From Rallus limicola (taxonomy: Eukaryota; Chordata; Aves; Gruiformes; Rallidae), in contig JAKCOZ010000257.1 in the NCBI GenBank assembly GCA_022605955.1, positions 186,001 to 250,000 of the forward strand: a DNA stretch of 64,000 nt, in the 5' to 3' direction. A program made the position numbers and the translations under genes. This document shows positions 25,501 to 37,200 of this stretch, piece after piece (within the stretch, counting starts at the first letter, position 1; each line of letters starts with the position of its first letter). The notes below the pieces were generated by a model, which saw only the letters and a list, made by a program, of their open reading frames with translations, was not told where the DNA came from and did not search any database.

Positions 25501-28500
25501 CTAAACGTCCAGCAATAACTCCCAAAGTAAAGAAGCTAGGACTGAAAGGCATAGCTTGTCTGAAACCTCCTAACAGGACACACAAGCAGACCCTGTCACT
25601 TTGGCTCTCAGCCTTTTCCTTTGCCTGGAAAGAGGGAACATGCCTGGAACCTCCTACGGTGCTTTTCTCGGCCCTAGCAGACTGCAGTTCAAAACATGCT
25701 AAACGTCCAGCAATAACTCCCAAAGTAAAGAAGCTAGGACTGAAAGGCATAGCTTGTCTGAAACCTCCTAACAGGACACACAAGCAGACCCTGTCACTTT
25801 GGCTCTCAGCCTTTTCCTTTGCCTGGAAAGAGGGAACATGCCTGGAACCTCCTACGGTGCTTTTCTCGGCCCTAGCAGACTGCAGTTCAAAACATGCTAA
25901 ACGTCCAGCAATAACTCCCAAAGTAAAGAAGCTAGGACTGAAAGGCATAGCTTGTCTGAAACCTCCTAACAGGACACACAAGCAGACCCTGTCACTTTGG
26001 CTCTCAGCCTTTTCCTTTGCCTGGAAAGAGGGAACATGCCTGGAACCTCCTACGGTGCTTTTCTCGGCCCTAGCAGACTGCAGTTCAAAACATGCTAAAC
26101 GTCCAGCAATAACTCCCAAAGTAAAGAAGCTAGGCATGAAAGGCATAGCTTGTCTGAAACCTCCTAACAGGACACACAAGCAGACCCTGTCACTTTGGCT
26201 CTCAGCCTTTTCCTTTGCCTGGAAAGAGGGAACATGCCTGGAACCTCCTACGGTGCTTTTCTCGGCCCTAGCAGACTGCAGTTCAAAACATGCTAAACGT
26301 CCAGCAATAACTCCCAAAGTAAAGAAGCTAGGACTGAAAGGCATAGCTTGTCTGAAACCTCCTAACAGGACACACAAGCAGACCCTGTCACTTGGGCTCT
26401 CAGCCTTTTCCTTTGCCTGGAAACAGGGAACATGCCTGGAACCTCCTACGGTGCTTTTCTCGGCCCTAGCAGACTGCAGTTCAAAACATGCTAAACGTCC
26501 AGCAATAACTCCCAAAGTAAAGAAGCTAGGACTGAAAGGCATAGCTTGTCTGAAACCTCCTAACAGGACACACAAGCAGACCCTGTCACTTTGGCTCTCA
26601 GCCTTTTCCTTTGCCTGGAAAGAGGGAACATGCCTGGAACCTCCTACGGTGCTTTTCTCGGCCCTAGCAGACTGCAGTTCAAAACATGCTAAACGTCCAG
26701 CAATAACTCCCAAAGTAAAGAAGCTAGGACTGAAAGGCATAGCTTGTCTGAAACCTCCTAACAGGACACACAAGCAGACCCTGTCACTTTGGCTCTCAGC
26801 CTTTTCCTTTGCCTGGAAAGAGGGAACATGCCTGGAACCTCCTACGGTGCTTTTCTCGGCCCTAGCAGACTGCAGTTCAAAACATGCTAAACGTCCAGCA
26901 ATAACTCCCAAAGTAAAGAAGCTAGGACTGAAAGGCATAGCTTGTCTGAAACCTCCTAACAGGACACACAAGCAGACCCTGTCACTTTGGCTCTCAGCCT
27001 TTTCCTTTGCCTGGAAAGAGGGAACATGCCTGGAACCTCCTACGGTGCTTTTCTCGGCCCTAGCAGACTGCAGTTCAAAACATGCTAAACGTCCAGCAAT
27101 AACTCCCAAAGTAAAGAAGCTAGGACTGAAAGGCATAGCTTGTCTGAAACCTCCTAACAGGACACACAAGCAGACCCTGTCACTTTGGCTCTCAGCCTTT
27201 TCCTTTGCCTGGAAAGAGGGAACATGCCTGGAACCTCCTACGGTGCTTTTCTCGGCCCTAGCAGACTGCAGTTCAAAACATGCTAAACGTCCAGCAATAA
27301 CTCCCAAAGTAAAGAAGCTAGGCCTGAAAGGCATAGCTTGTCTGAAACCTCCTAACAGGACACACAAGCAGACCCTGTCACTTTGGCTCTCAGCCTTTTC
27401 CTTTGCCTGGAAAGAGGGAACATGCCTGCAACCTCCTACGGTGCTTTTCTCGGCCCTAGCAGACTGCAGTTAAAAACATGCTAAACGTCCAGCAATAACT
27501 CCCAAAGTAAAGAAGCTAGGCATGAAAGGCATAGCTTGTCTGAAACCTCCTAACAGGACACACAAGCAGACCCTGTCACTTTGGCTCTCAGCCTTTTCCT
27601 TTGCCTGGAAAGAGGGAACATGCCTGGAACCTCCTACGGTGCTTTTCTCGGCCCTAGCAGACTGCAGTTCAAAACATGCTAAACGTCCAGCAATAACTCC
27701 CAAAGTAAAGAAGCTAGGACTGAAAGGCATAGCTTGTCTGAAACCCCCTAACAGGACACACAAGCAGACCCTGTCACTTGGGCTCTCAGCCTTTTCCTTT
27801 GCCTGGAAAGAGGGAACATGCCTGGAACCTCCTACGGTGCTTTTCTCGGCCCTAGCAGACTGCAGTTCAAAACATGCTAAACGTCCAGCAATAACTCCCA
27901 AAGTAAAGAAGCTAGGACTGAAAGGCATAGCTTGTCTGAAACCTCCTAACAGGACACACAAGCAGACCCTGTCACTTTGGCTCTCAGCCTTTTCCTTTGC
28001 CTGGAAAGAGGGAACATGCCTGGAACCTCCTACGGTGCTTTTCTCGGCCCTAGCAGACTGCAGTTCAAAACATGCTAAACGTCCAGCAATAACTCCCAAA
28101 GTAAAGAAGCTAGGACTGAAAGGCATAGCTTGTCTGAAACCTCCTAACAGGACACACAAGCAGACCCTGTCACTTGGGCTCTCAGCCTTTTCCTTTGCCT
28201 GGAAAGAGGGAACATGCCTGGAACCTCCTACGGTGCTTTTCTCGGCCCTAGCAGACTGCAGTTCAAAACATGCTAAACGTCCAGCAATAACTCCCAAAGT
28301 AAAGAAGCTAGGACTGAAAGGCATAGCTTGTCTGAAACCTCCTAACAGGACACACAAGCAGACCCTGTCACTTTGGCTCTCAGCCTTTTCCTTTGCCTGG
28401 AAAGAGGGAACATGCCTGGAACCTCCTACGGTGCTTTTCTCGGCCCTAGCAGACTGCAGTTCAAAACATGCTAAACGTCCAGCAATAACTCCCAAAGTAA

Positions 28501-31500
28501 AGAAGCTAGGACTGAAAGGCATAGCTTGTCTGAAACCTCCTAACAGGACACACAAGCAGACCCTGTCACTTGGGCTCTCAGCCTTTTCCTTTGCCTGGAA
28601 AGAGGGAACATGCCTGGAACCTCCTACGGTGCTTTTCTCGGCCCTAGCAGACTGCAGTTCAAAACATGCTAAACGTCCAGCAATAACTCCCAAAGTAAAG
28701 AAGCTAGGACTGAAAGGCATAGCTTGTCTGAAACCTCCTAACAGGACACACAAGCAGACCCTGTCACTTTGGCTCTCAGCCTTTTCCTTTGCCTGGAAAG
28801 AGGGAACATGCCTGGAACCTCCTACGGTGCTTTTCTCGGCCCTAGCAGACTGCAGTTCAAAACATGCTAAACGTCCAGCAATAACTCCCAAAGTAAAGAA
28901 GCTAGGACTGAAAGGCATAGCTTGTCTGAAACCTCCTAACAGGACACACAAGCAGACCCTGTCACTTTGGCTCTCAGCCTTTTCCTTTGCCTGGAAAGAG
29001 GGAACATGCCTGGAACCTCCTACGGTGCTTTTCTCGGCCCTAGCAGACTGCAGTTCAAAACATGCTAAACGTCCAGCAATAACTCCCAAAGTAAAGAAGC
29101 TAGGACTGAAAGGCATAGCTTGTCTGAAACCTCCTAACAGGACACACAAGCAGACCCTGTCACTTTGGCTCTCAGCCTTTTCCTTTGCCTGGAAAGAGGG
29201 AACATGCCTGGAACCTCCTACGGTGCTTTTCTCGGCCCTAGCAGACTGCAGTTCAAAACATGCTAAACGTCCAGCAATAACTCCCAAAGTAAAGAAGCTA
29301 GGCATGAAAGGCATAGCTTGTCTGAAACCTCCTAACAGGACACACAAGCAGACCCTGTCACTTTGGCTCTCAGCCTTTTCCTTTGCCTGGAAAGAGGGAA
29401 CATGCCTGGAACCTCCTACGGTGCTTTTCTCGGCCCTAGCAGACTGCAGTTCAAAACATGCTAAACGTCCAGCAATAACTCCCAAAGTAAAGAAGCTAGG
29501 CCTGAAAGGCATAGCTTGTCTGAAACCTCCTAACAGGACACACAAGCAGACCCTGTCACTTTGGCTCTCAGCCTTTTCCTTTGCCTGGAAAGAGGGAACA
29601 TGCCTGGAACCTCCTACGGTGCTTTTCTCGGCCCTAGCAGACTGCAGTTCAAAACATGCTAAACGTCCAGCAATAACTCCCAAAGTAAAGAAGCTAGGCA
29701 TGAAAGGCATAGCTTGTCTGAAACCTCCTAACAGGACACACAAGCAGACCCTGTCACTTTGGCTCTCAGCCTTTTCCTTTGCCTGGAAAGAGGGAACATG
29801 CCTGGAACCTCCTACGGTGCTTTTCTCGGCCCTAGCAGACTGCAGTTCAAAACATGCTAAACGTCCAGCAATAACTCCCAAAGTAAAGAAGCTAGGACTG
29901 AAAGGCATAGCTTGTCTGAAACCCCCTAACAGGACACACAAGCAGACCCTGTCACTTGGGCTCTCAGCCTTTTCCTTTGCCTGGAAAGAGGGAACATGCC
30001 TGGAACCTCCTACGGTGCTTTTCTCGGCCCTAGCAGACTGCAGTTCAAAACATGCTAAACGTCCAGCAATAACTCCCAAAGTAAAGAAGCTAGGACTGAA
30101 AGGCATAGCTTGTCTGAAACCTCCTAACAGGACACACAAGCAGACCCTGTCACTTGGGCTCTCAGCCTTTTCCTTTGCCTGGAAAGAGGGAACATGCCTG
30201 GAACCTCCTACGGTGCTTTTCTCGGCCCTAGCAGACTGCAGTTCAAAACATGCTAAACGTCCAGCAATAACTCCCAAAGTAAAGAAGCTAGGACTGAAAG
30301 GCATAGCTTGTCTGAAACCTCCTAACAGGACACACAAGCAGACCCTGTCACTTGGGCTCTCAGCCTTTTCCTTTGCCTGGAAAGAGGGAACATGCCTGGA
30401 ACCTCCTACGGTGCTTTTCTCGGCCCTAGCAGACTGCAGTTCAAAACATGCTAAACGTCCAGCAATAACTCCCAAAGTAAAGAAGCTAGGCATGAAAGGC
30501 ATAGCTTGTCTGAAACCTCCTAACAGGACACACAAGCAGACCCTGTCACTTTGGCTCTCAGCCTTTTCCTTTGCCTGGAAAGAGGGAACATGCCTGGAAC
30601 CTCCTACGGTGCTTTTCTCGGCCCTAGCAGACTGCAGTTCAAAACATGCTAAACGTCCAGCAATAACTCCCAAAGTAAAGAAGCTAGGACTGAAAGGCAT
30701 AGCTTGTCTGAAACCTCCTAACAGGACACACAAGCAGACCCTGTCACTTTGGCTCTCAGCCTTTTCCTTTGCCTGGAAAGAGGGAACATGCCTGCAACCT
30801 CCTACGGTGCTTTTCTCGGCCCTAGCAGACTGCAGTTCAAAACATGCTAAACGTCCAGCAATAACTCCCAAAGTAAAGAAGCTAGGACTGAAAGGCATAG
30901 CTTGTCTGAAACCTCCTAACAGGACACACAAGCAGACCCTGTCACTTTGGCTCTCAGCCTTTTCCTTTGCCTGGAAAGAGGGAACATGCCTGGAACCTCC
31001 TACGGTGCTTTTCTCGGCCCTAGCAGACTGCAGTTCAAAACATGCTAAACGTCCAGCAATAACTCCCAAAGTAAAGAAGCTAGGACTGAAAGGCATAGCT
31101 TGTCTGAAACCTCCTAACAGGACACACAAGCAGACCCTGTCGCTTTGGCTCTCAGCCTTTTCCTTTGCCTGGAAAGAGGGAACATGCCTGGAACCTCCTA
31201 CGGTGCTTTTCTCGGCCCTAGCAGACTGCAGTTCAAAACATGCTAAACGTCCAGCAATAACTCCCAAAGTAAAGAAGCTAGGACTGAAAGGCATAGCTTG
31301 TCTGAAACCTCCTAACAGGACACACAAGCAGACCCTGTCACTTTGGCTCTCAGCCTTTTCCTTTGCCTGGAAAGAGGGAACATGCCTGGAACCTCCTACG
31401 GTGCTTTTCTCGGCCCTAGCAGACTGCAGTTCAAAACATGCTAAACGTCCAGCAATAACTCCCAAAGTAAAGAAGCTAGGACTGAAAGGCATAGCTTGTC

Positions 31501-34251
31501 TGAAACCTCCTAACAGGACACACAAGCAGACCCTGTCACTTTGGCTCTCAGCCTTTTCCTTTGCCTGGAAAGAGGGAACATGCCTGGAACCTCCTACGGT
31601 GCTTTTCTCGGCCCTAGCAGACTGCAGTTCAAAACATGCTAAACGTCCAGCAATAACTCCCAAAGTAAAGAAGCTAGGCATGAAAGGCATAGCTTGTCTG
31701 AAACCTCCTAACAGGACACACAAGCAGACCCTGTCACTTTGGCTCTCAGCCTTTTCCTTTGCCTGGAAAGAGGGAACATGCCTGGAACCTCCTACGGTGC
31801 TTTTCTCGGCCCTAGCAGACTGCAGTTCAAAACATGCTAAACGTCCAGCAATAACTCCCAAAGTAAAGAAGCTAGGCCTGAAAGGCATAGCTTGTCTGAA
31901 ACCTCCTAACAGGACACACAAGCAGACCCTGTCACTTTGGCTCTCAGCCTTTTCCTTTGCCTGGAAAGAGGGAACATGCCTGGAACCTCCTACGGTGCTT
32001 TTCTCGGCCCTAGCAGACTGCAGTTCAAAACATGCTAAACGTCCAGCAATAACTCCCAAAGTAAAGAAGCTAGGACTGAAAGGCATAGCTTGTCTGAAAC
32101 CTCCTAACAGGACACACAAGCAGACCCTGTCACTTTGGCTCTCAGCCTTTTCCTTTGCCTGGAAAGAGGGAACATGCCTGGAACCTCCTACGGTGCTTTT
32201 CTCGGCCCTAGCAGACTGCAGTTCAAAACATGCTAAACGTCCAGCAATAACTCCCAAAGTAAAGAAGCTAGGACTGAAAGGCATAGCTTGTCTGAAACCT
32301 CCTAACAGGACACACAAGCAGACCCTGTCACTTTGGCTCTCAGCCTTTTCCTTTGCCTGGAAAGAGGGAACATGCCTGGAACCTCCTACGGTGCTTTTCT
32401 CGGCCCTAGCAGACTGCAGTTCAAAACATGCTAAACGTCCAGCAATAACTCCCAAAGTAAAGAAGCTAGGACTGAAAGGCATAGCTTGTCTGAAACCTCC
32501 TAACAGGACACACAAGCAGACCCTGTCACTTGGGCTCTCAGCCTTTTCCTTTGCCTGGAAAGAGGGAACATGCCTGGAACCTCCTACGGTGCTTTTCTCG
32601 GCCCTAGCAGACTGCAGTTCAAAACATGCTAAACGTCCAGCAATAACTCCCAAAGTAAAGAAGCTAGGACTGAAAGGCATAGCTTGTCTGAAACCTCCTA
32701 ACAGGACACACAAGCAGACCCTGTCACTTTGGCTCTCAGCCTTTTCCTTTGCCTGGAAAGAGGGAACATGCCTGCAACCTCCTACGGTGCTTTTCTCGGC
32801 CCTAGCAGACTGCAGTTCAAAACATGCTAAACGTCCAGCAATAACTCCCAAAGTAAAGAAGCTAGGACTGAAAGGCATAGCTTGTCTGAAACCTCCTAAC
32901 AGGACACACAAGCAGACCCTGTCACTTTGGCTCTCAGCCTTTTCCTTTGCCTGGAAAGAGGGAACATGCCTGGAACCTCCTACGGTGCTTTTCTCGGCCC
33001 TAGCAGACTGCAGTTCAAAACATGCTAAACGTCCAGCAATAACTCCCAAAGTAAAGAAGCTAGGACTGAAAGGCATAGCTTGTCTGAAACCTCCTAACAG
33101 GACACACAAGCAGACCCTGTCGCTTTGGCTCTCAGCCTTTTCCTTTGCCTGGAAAGAGGGAACATGCCTGGAACCTCCTACGGTGCTTTTCTCGGCCCTA
33201 GCAGACTGCAGTTCAAAACATGCTAAACGTCCAGCAATAACTCCCAAAGTAAAGAAGCTAGGACTGAAAGGCATAGCTTGTCTGAAACCTCCTAACAGGA
33301 CACACAAGCAGACCCTGTCACTTTGGCTCTCAGCCTTTTCCTTTGCCTGGAAAGAGGGAACATGCCTGGAACCTCCTACGGTGCTTTTCTCGGCCCTAGC
33401 AGACTGCAGTTCAAAACATGCTAAACGTCCAGCAATAACTCCCAAAGTAAAGAAGCTAGGACTGAAAGGCATAGCTTGTCTGAAACCTCCTAACAGGACA
33501 CACAAGCAGACCCTGTCACTTTGGCTCTCAGCCTTTTCCTTTGCCTGGAAAGAGGGAACATGCCTGGAACCTCCTACGGTGCTTTTCTCGGCCCTAGCAG
33601 ACTGCAGTTCAAAACATGCTAAACGTCCAGCAATAACTCCCAAAGTAAAGAAGCTAGGCATGAAAGGCATAGCTTGTCTGAAACCTCCTAACAGGACACA
33701 CAAGCAGACCCTGTCACTTTGGCTCTCAGCCTTTTCCTTTGCCTGGAAAGAGGGAACATGCCTGGAACCTCCTACGGTGCTTTTCTCGGCCCTAGCAGAC
33801 TGCAGTTCAAAACATGCTAAACGTCCAGCAATAACTCCCAAAGTAAAGAAGCTAGGCCTGAAAGGCATAGCTTGTCTGAAACCTCCTAACAGGACACACA
33901 AGCAGACCCTGTCACTTTGGCTCTCAGCCTTTTCCTTTGCCTGGAAAGAGGGAACATGCCTGGAACCTCCTACGGTGCTTTTCTCGGCCCTAGCAGACTG
34001 CAGTTCAAAACATGCTAAACGTCCAGCAATAACTCCCAAAGTAAAGAAGCTAGGACTGAAAGGCATAGCTTGTCTGAAACCTCCTAACAGGACACACAAG
34101 CAGACCCTGTCACTTGGGCTCTCAGCCTTTTCCTTTGCCTGGAAAGAGGGAACATGCCTGGAACCTCCTACGGTGCTTTTCTCGGCCCTAGCAGACTGCA
34201 GTTCAAAACATGCTAAACGTCCAGCAATAACTCCCAAAGTAAAGAAGCTAG
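22571..34251. repeat. 11.68-kb tandem duplication (59 monomers), copy 2
   Basis: Follows copy 1 directly and keeps its monomer order throughout, so the two form a tandem pair of a 59-monomer block. After ignoring one-base indels I noticed only a handful of differences in the landmarks compared: A/T at monomer site 175 near 17,797, AC versus CC near 17,820, TACAG versus TAAAG near 14,858, and T63 versus G63 near 20,850. This copy has only two indels of its own, near 22,751 and 23,225. Correspondence ends after the G63 monomer at 34,054; the next units differ (a CA monomer starts at 34,450). Confidence 0.88.
30688..34251. repeat. 10-mer higher-order repeat pair within copy 2 of the 11.68-kb block
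   Basis: Counterpart of 19,008-22,570, offset by 11,680. Units start at 30,688 and 32,668, exactly 1,980 bp apart. The C108 site (30,793 and 32,773), the CTGTCGCTTT site (31,137 and 33,117), the CA monomer (31,678 and 33,658) and the CC monomer (31,876 and 33,856) all repeat at that spacing. The last monomers of the two units differ in the order of T63 and G63. Confidence 0.87.
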
Positions 34252-37200
34252 GACTGAAAGGCATAGCTTGTCTGAAACCTCCTAACAGGACACACAAGCA
34301 GACCCTGTCACTTTGGCTCTCAGCCTTTTCCTTTGCCTGGAAAGAGGGAACATGCCTGGAACCTCCTACGGTGCTTTTCTCGGCCCTAGCAGACTGCAGT
34401 TCAAAACATGCTAAACGTCCAGCAATAACTCCCAAAGTAAAGAAGCTAGGCATGAAAGGCATAGCTTGTCTGAAACCTCCTAACAGGACACACAAGCAGA
34501 CCCTGTCACTTTGGCTCTCAGCCTTTTCCTTTGCCTGGAAAGAGGGAACATGCCTGGAACCTCCTACGGTGCTTTTCTCGGCCCTAGCAGACTGCAGTTC
34601 AAAACATGCTAAACGTCCAGCAATAACTCCCAAAGTAAAGAAGCTAGGCATGAAAGGCATAGCTTGTCTGAAACCTCCTAACAGGACACACAAGCAGACC
34701 CTGTCACTTTGGCTCTCAGCCTTTTCCTTTGCCTGGAAAGAGGGAACATGCCTGGAACCTCCTACGGTGCTTTTCTCGGCCCTAGCAGACTGCAGTTCAA
34801 AACATGCTAAACGTCCAGCAATAACTCCCAAAGTAAAGAAGCTAGGACTGAAAGGCATAGCTTGTCTGAAACCTCCTAACAGGACACACAAGCAGACCCT
34901 GTCACTTTGGCTCTCAGCCTTTTCCTTTGCCTGGAAAGAGGGAACATGCCTGGAACCTCCTACGGTGCTTTTCTCGGCCCTAGCAGACTGCAGTTCAAAA
35001 CATGCTAAACGTCCAGCAATAACTCCCAAAGTAAAGAAGCTAGGCATGAAAGGCATAGCTTGTCTGAAACCTCCTAACAGGACACACAAGCAGACCCTGT
35101 CACTTTGGCTCTCAGCCTTTTCCTTTGCCTGGAAAGAGGGAACATGCCTGGAACCTCCTACGGTGCTTTTCTCGGCCCTAGCAGACTGCAGTTCAAAACA
35201 TGCTAAACGTCCAGCAATAACTCCCAAAGTAAAGAAGCTAGGACTGAAAGGCATAGCTTGTCTGAAACCTCCTAACAGGACACACAAGCAGACCCTGTCA
35301 CTTTGGCTCTCAGCCTTTTCCTTTGCCTGGAAAGAGGGAACATGCCTGGAACCTCCTACGGTGCTTTTCTCGGCCCTAGCAGACTGCAGTTCAAAACATG
35401 CTAAACGTCCAGCAATAACTCCCAAAGTAAAGAAGCTAGGACTGAAAGGCATAGCTTGTCTGAAACCTCCTAACAGGACACACAAGCAGACCCTGTCACT
35501 TTGGCTCTCAGCCTTTTCCTTTGCCTGGAAAGAGGGAACATGCCTGGAACCTCCTACGGTGCTTTTCTCGGCCCTAGCAGACTGCAGTTCAAAACATGCT
35601 AAACGTCCAGCAATAACTCCCAAAGTAAAGAAGCTAGGACTGAAAGGCATAGCTTGTCTGAAACCTCCTAACAGGACACACAAGCAGACCCTGTCACTTG
35701 GGCTCTCAGCCTTTTCCTTTGCCTGGAAAGAGGGAACATGCCTGGAACCTCCTACGGTGCTTTTCTCGGCCCTAGCAGACTGCAGTTCAAAACATGCTAA
35801 ACGTCCAGCAATAACTCCCAAAGTAAAGAAGCTAGGCATGAAAGGCATAGCTTGTCTGAAACCTCCTAACAGGACACACAAGCAGACCCTGTCACTTTGG
35901 CTCTCAGCCTTTTCCTTTGCCTGGAAAGAGGGAACATGCCTGGAACCTCCTACGGTGCTTTTCTCGGCCCTAGCAGACTGCAGTTCAAAACATGCTAAAC
36001 GTCCAGCAATAACTCCCAAAGTAAAGAAGCTAGGACTGAAAGGCATAGCTTGTCTGAAACCTCCTAACAGGACACACAAGCAGACCCTGTCACTTGGGCT
36101 CTCAGCCTTTTCCTTTGCCTGGAAAGAGGGAACATGCCTGGAACCTCCTACGGTGCTTTTCTCGGCCCTAGCAGACTGCAGTTCAAAACATGCTAAACGT
36201 CCAGCAATAACTCCCAAAGTAAAGAAGCTAGGACTGAAAGGCATAGCTTGTCTGAAACCTCCTAACAGGACACACAAGCAGACCCTGTCACTTTGGCTCT
36301 CAGCCTTTTCCTTTGCCTGGAAAGAGGGAACATGCCTGGAACCTCCTACGGTGCTTTTCTCGGCCCTAGCAGACTGCAGTTCAAAACATGCTAAACGTCC
36401 AGCAATAACTCCCAAAGTAAAGAAGCTAGGACTGAAAGGCATAGCTTGTCTGAAACCTCCTAACAGGACACACAAGCAGACCCTGTCACTTTGGCTCTCA
36501 GCCTTTTCCTTTGCCTGGAAAGAGGGAACATGCCTGCAACCTCCTACGGTGCTTTTCTCGGCCCTAGCAGACTGCAGTTCAAAACATGCTAAACGTCCAG
36601 CAATAACTCCCAAAGTAAAGAAGCTAGGACTGAAAGGCATAGCTTGTCTGAAACCTCCTAACAGGACACACAAGCAGACCCTGTCACTTTGGCTCTCAGC
36701 CTTTTCCTTTGCCTGGAAAGAGGGAACATGCCTGGAACCTCCTACGGTGCTTTTCTCGGCCCTAGCAGACTGCAGTTCAAAACATGCTAAACGTCCAGCA
36801 ATAACTCCCAAAGTAAAGAAGCTAGGCATGAAAGGCATAGCTTGTCTGAAACCTCCTAACAGGACACACAAGCAGACCCTGTCACTTTGGCTCTCAGCCT
36901 TTTCCTTTGCCTGGAAAGAGGGAACATGCCTGGAACCTCCTACGGTGCTTTTCTCGGCCCTAGCAGACTGCAGTTCAAAACATGCTAAACGTCCAGCAAT
37001 AACTCCCAAAGTAAAGAAGCTAGGACTGAAAGGCATAGCTTGTCTGAAACCTCCTAACTGGACACACAAGCCGACCCTGTCACTTTGGCTCTCAGCCTTT
37101 TCCTTTGCCTGAAAAGAGGGAACATGCCTGGAACCTCCTACGGTGCTTTTCTCGGCCCTAGCAGACTGCAGTTCAAAACATGCTAAACGTCCAGCAACAA

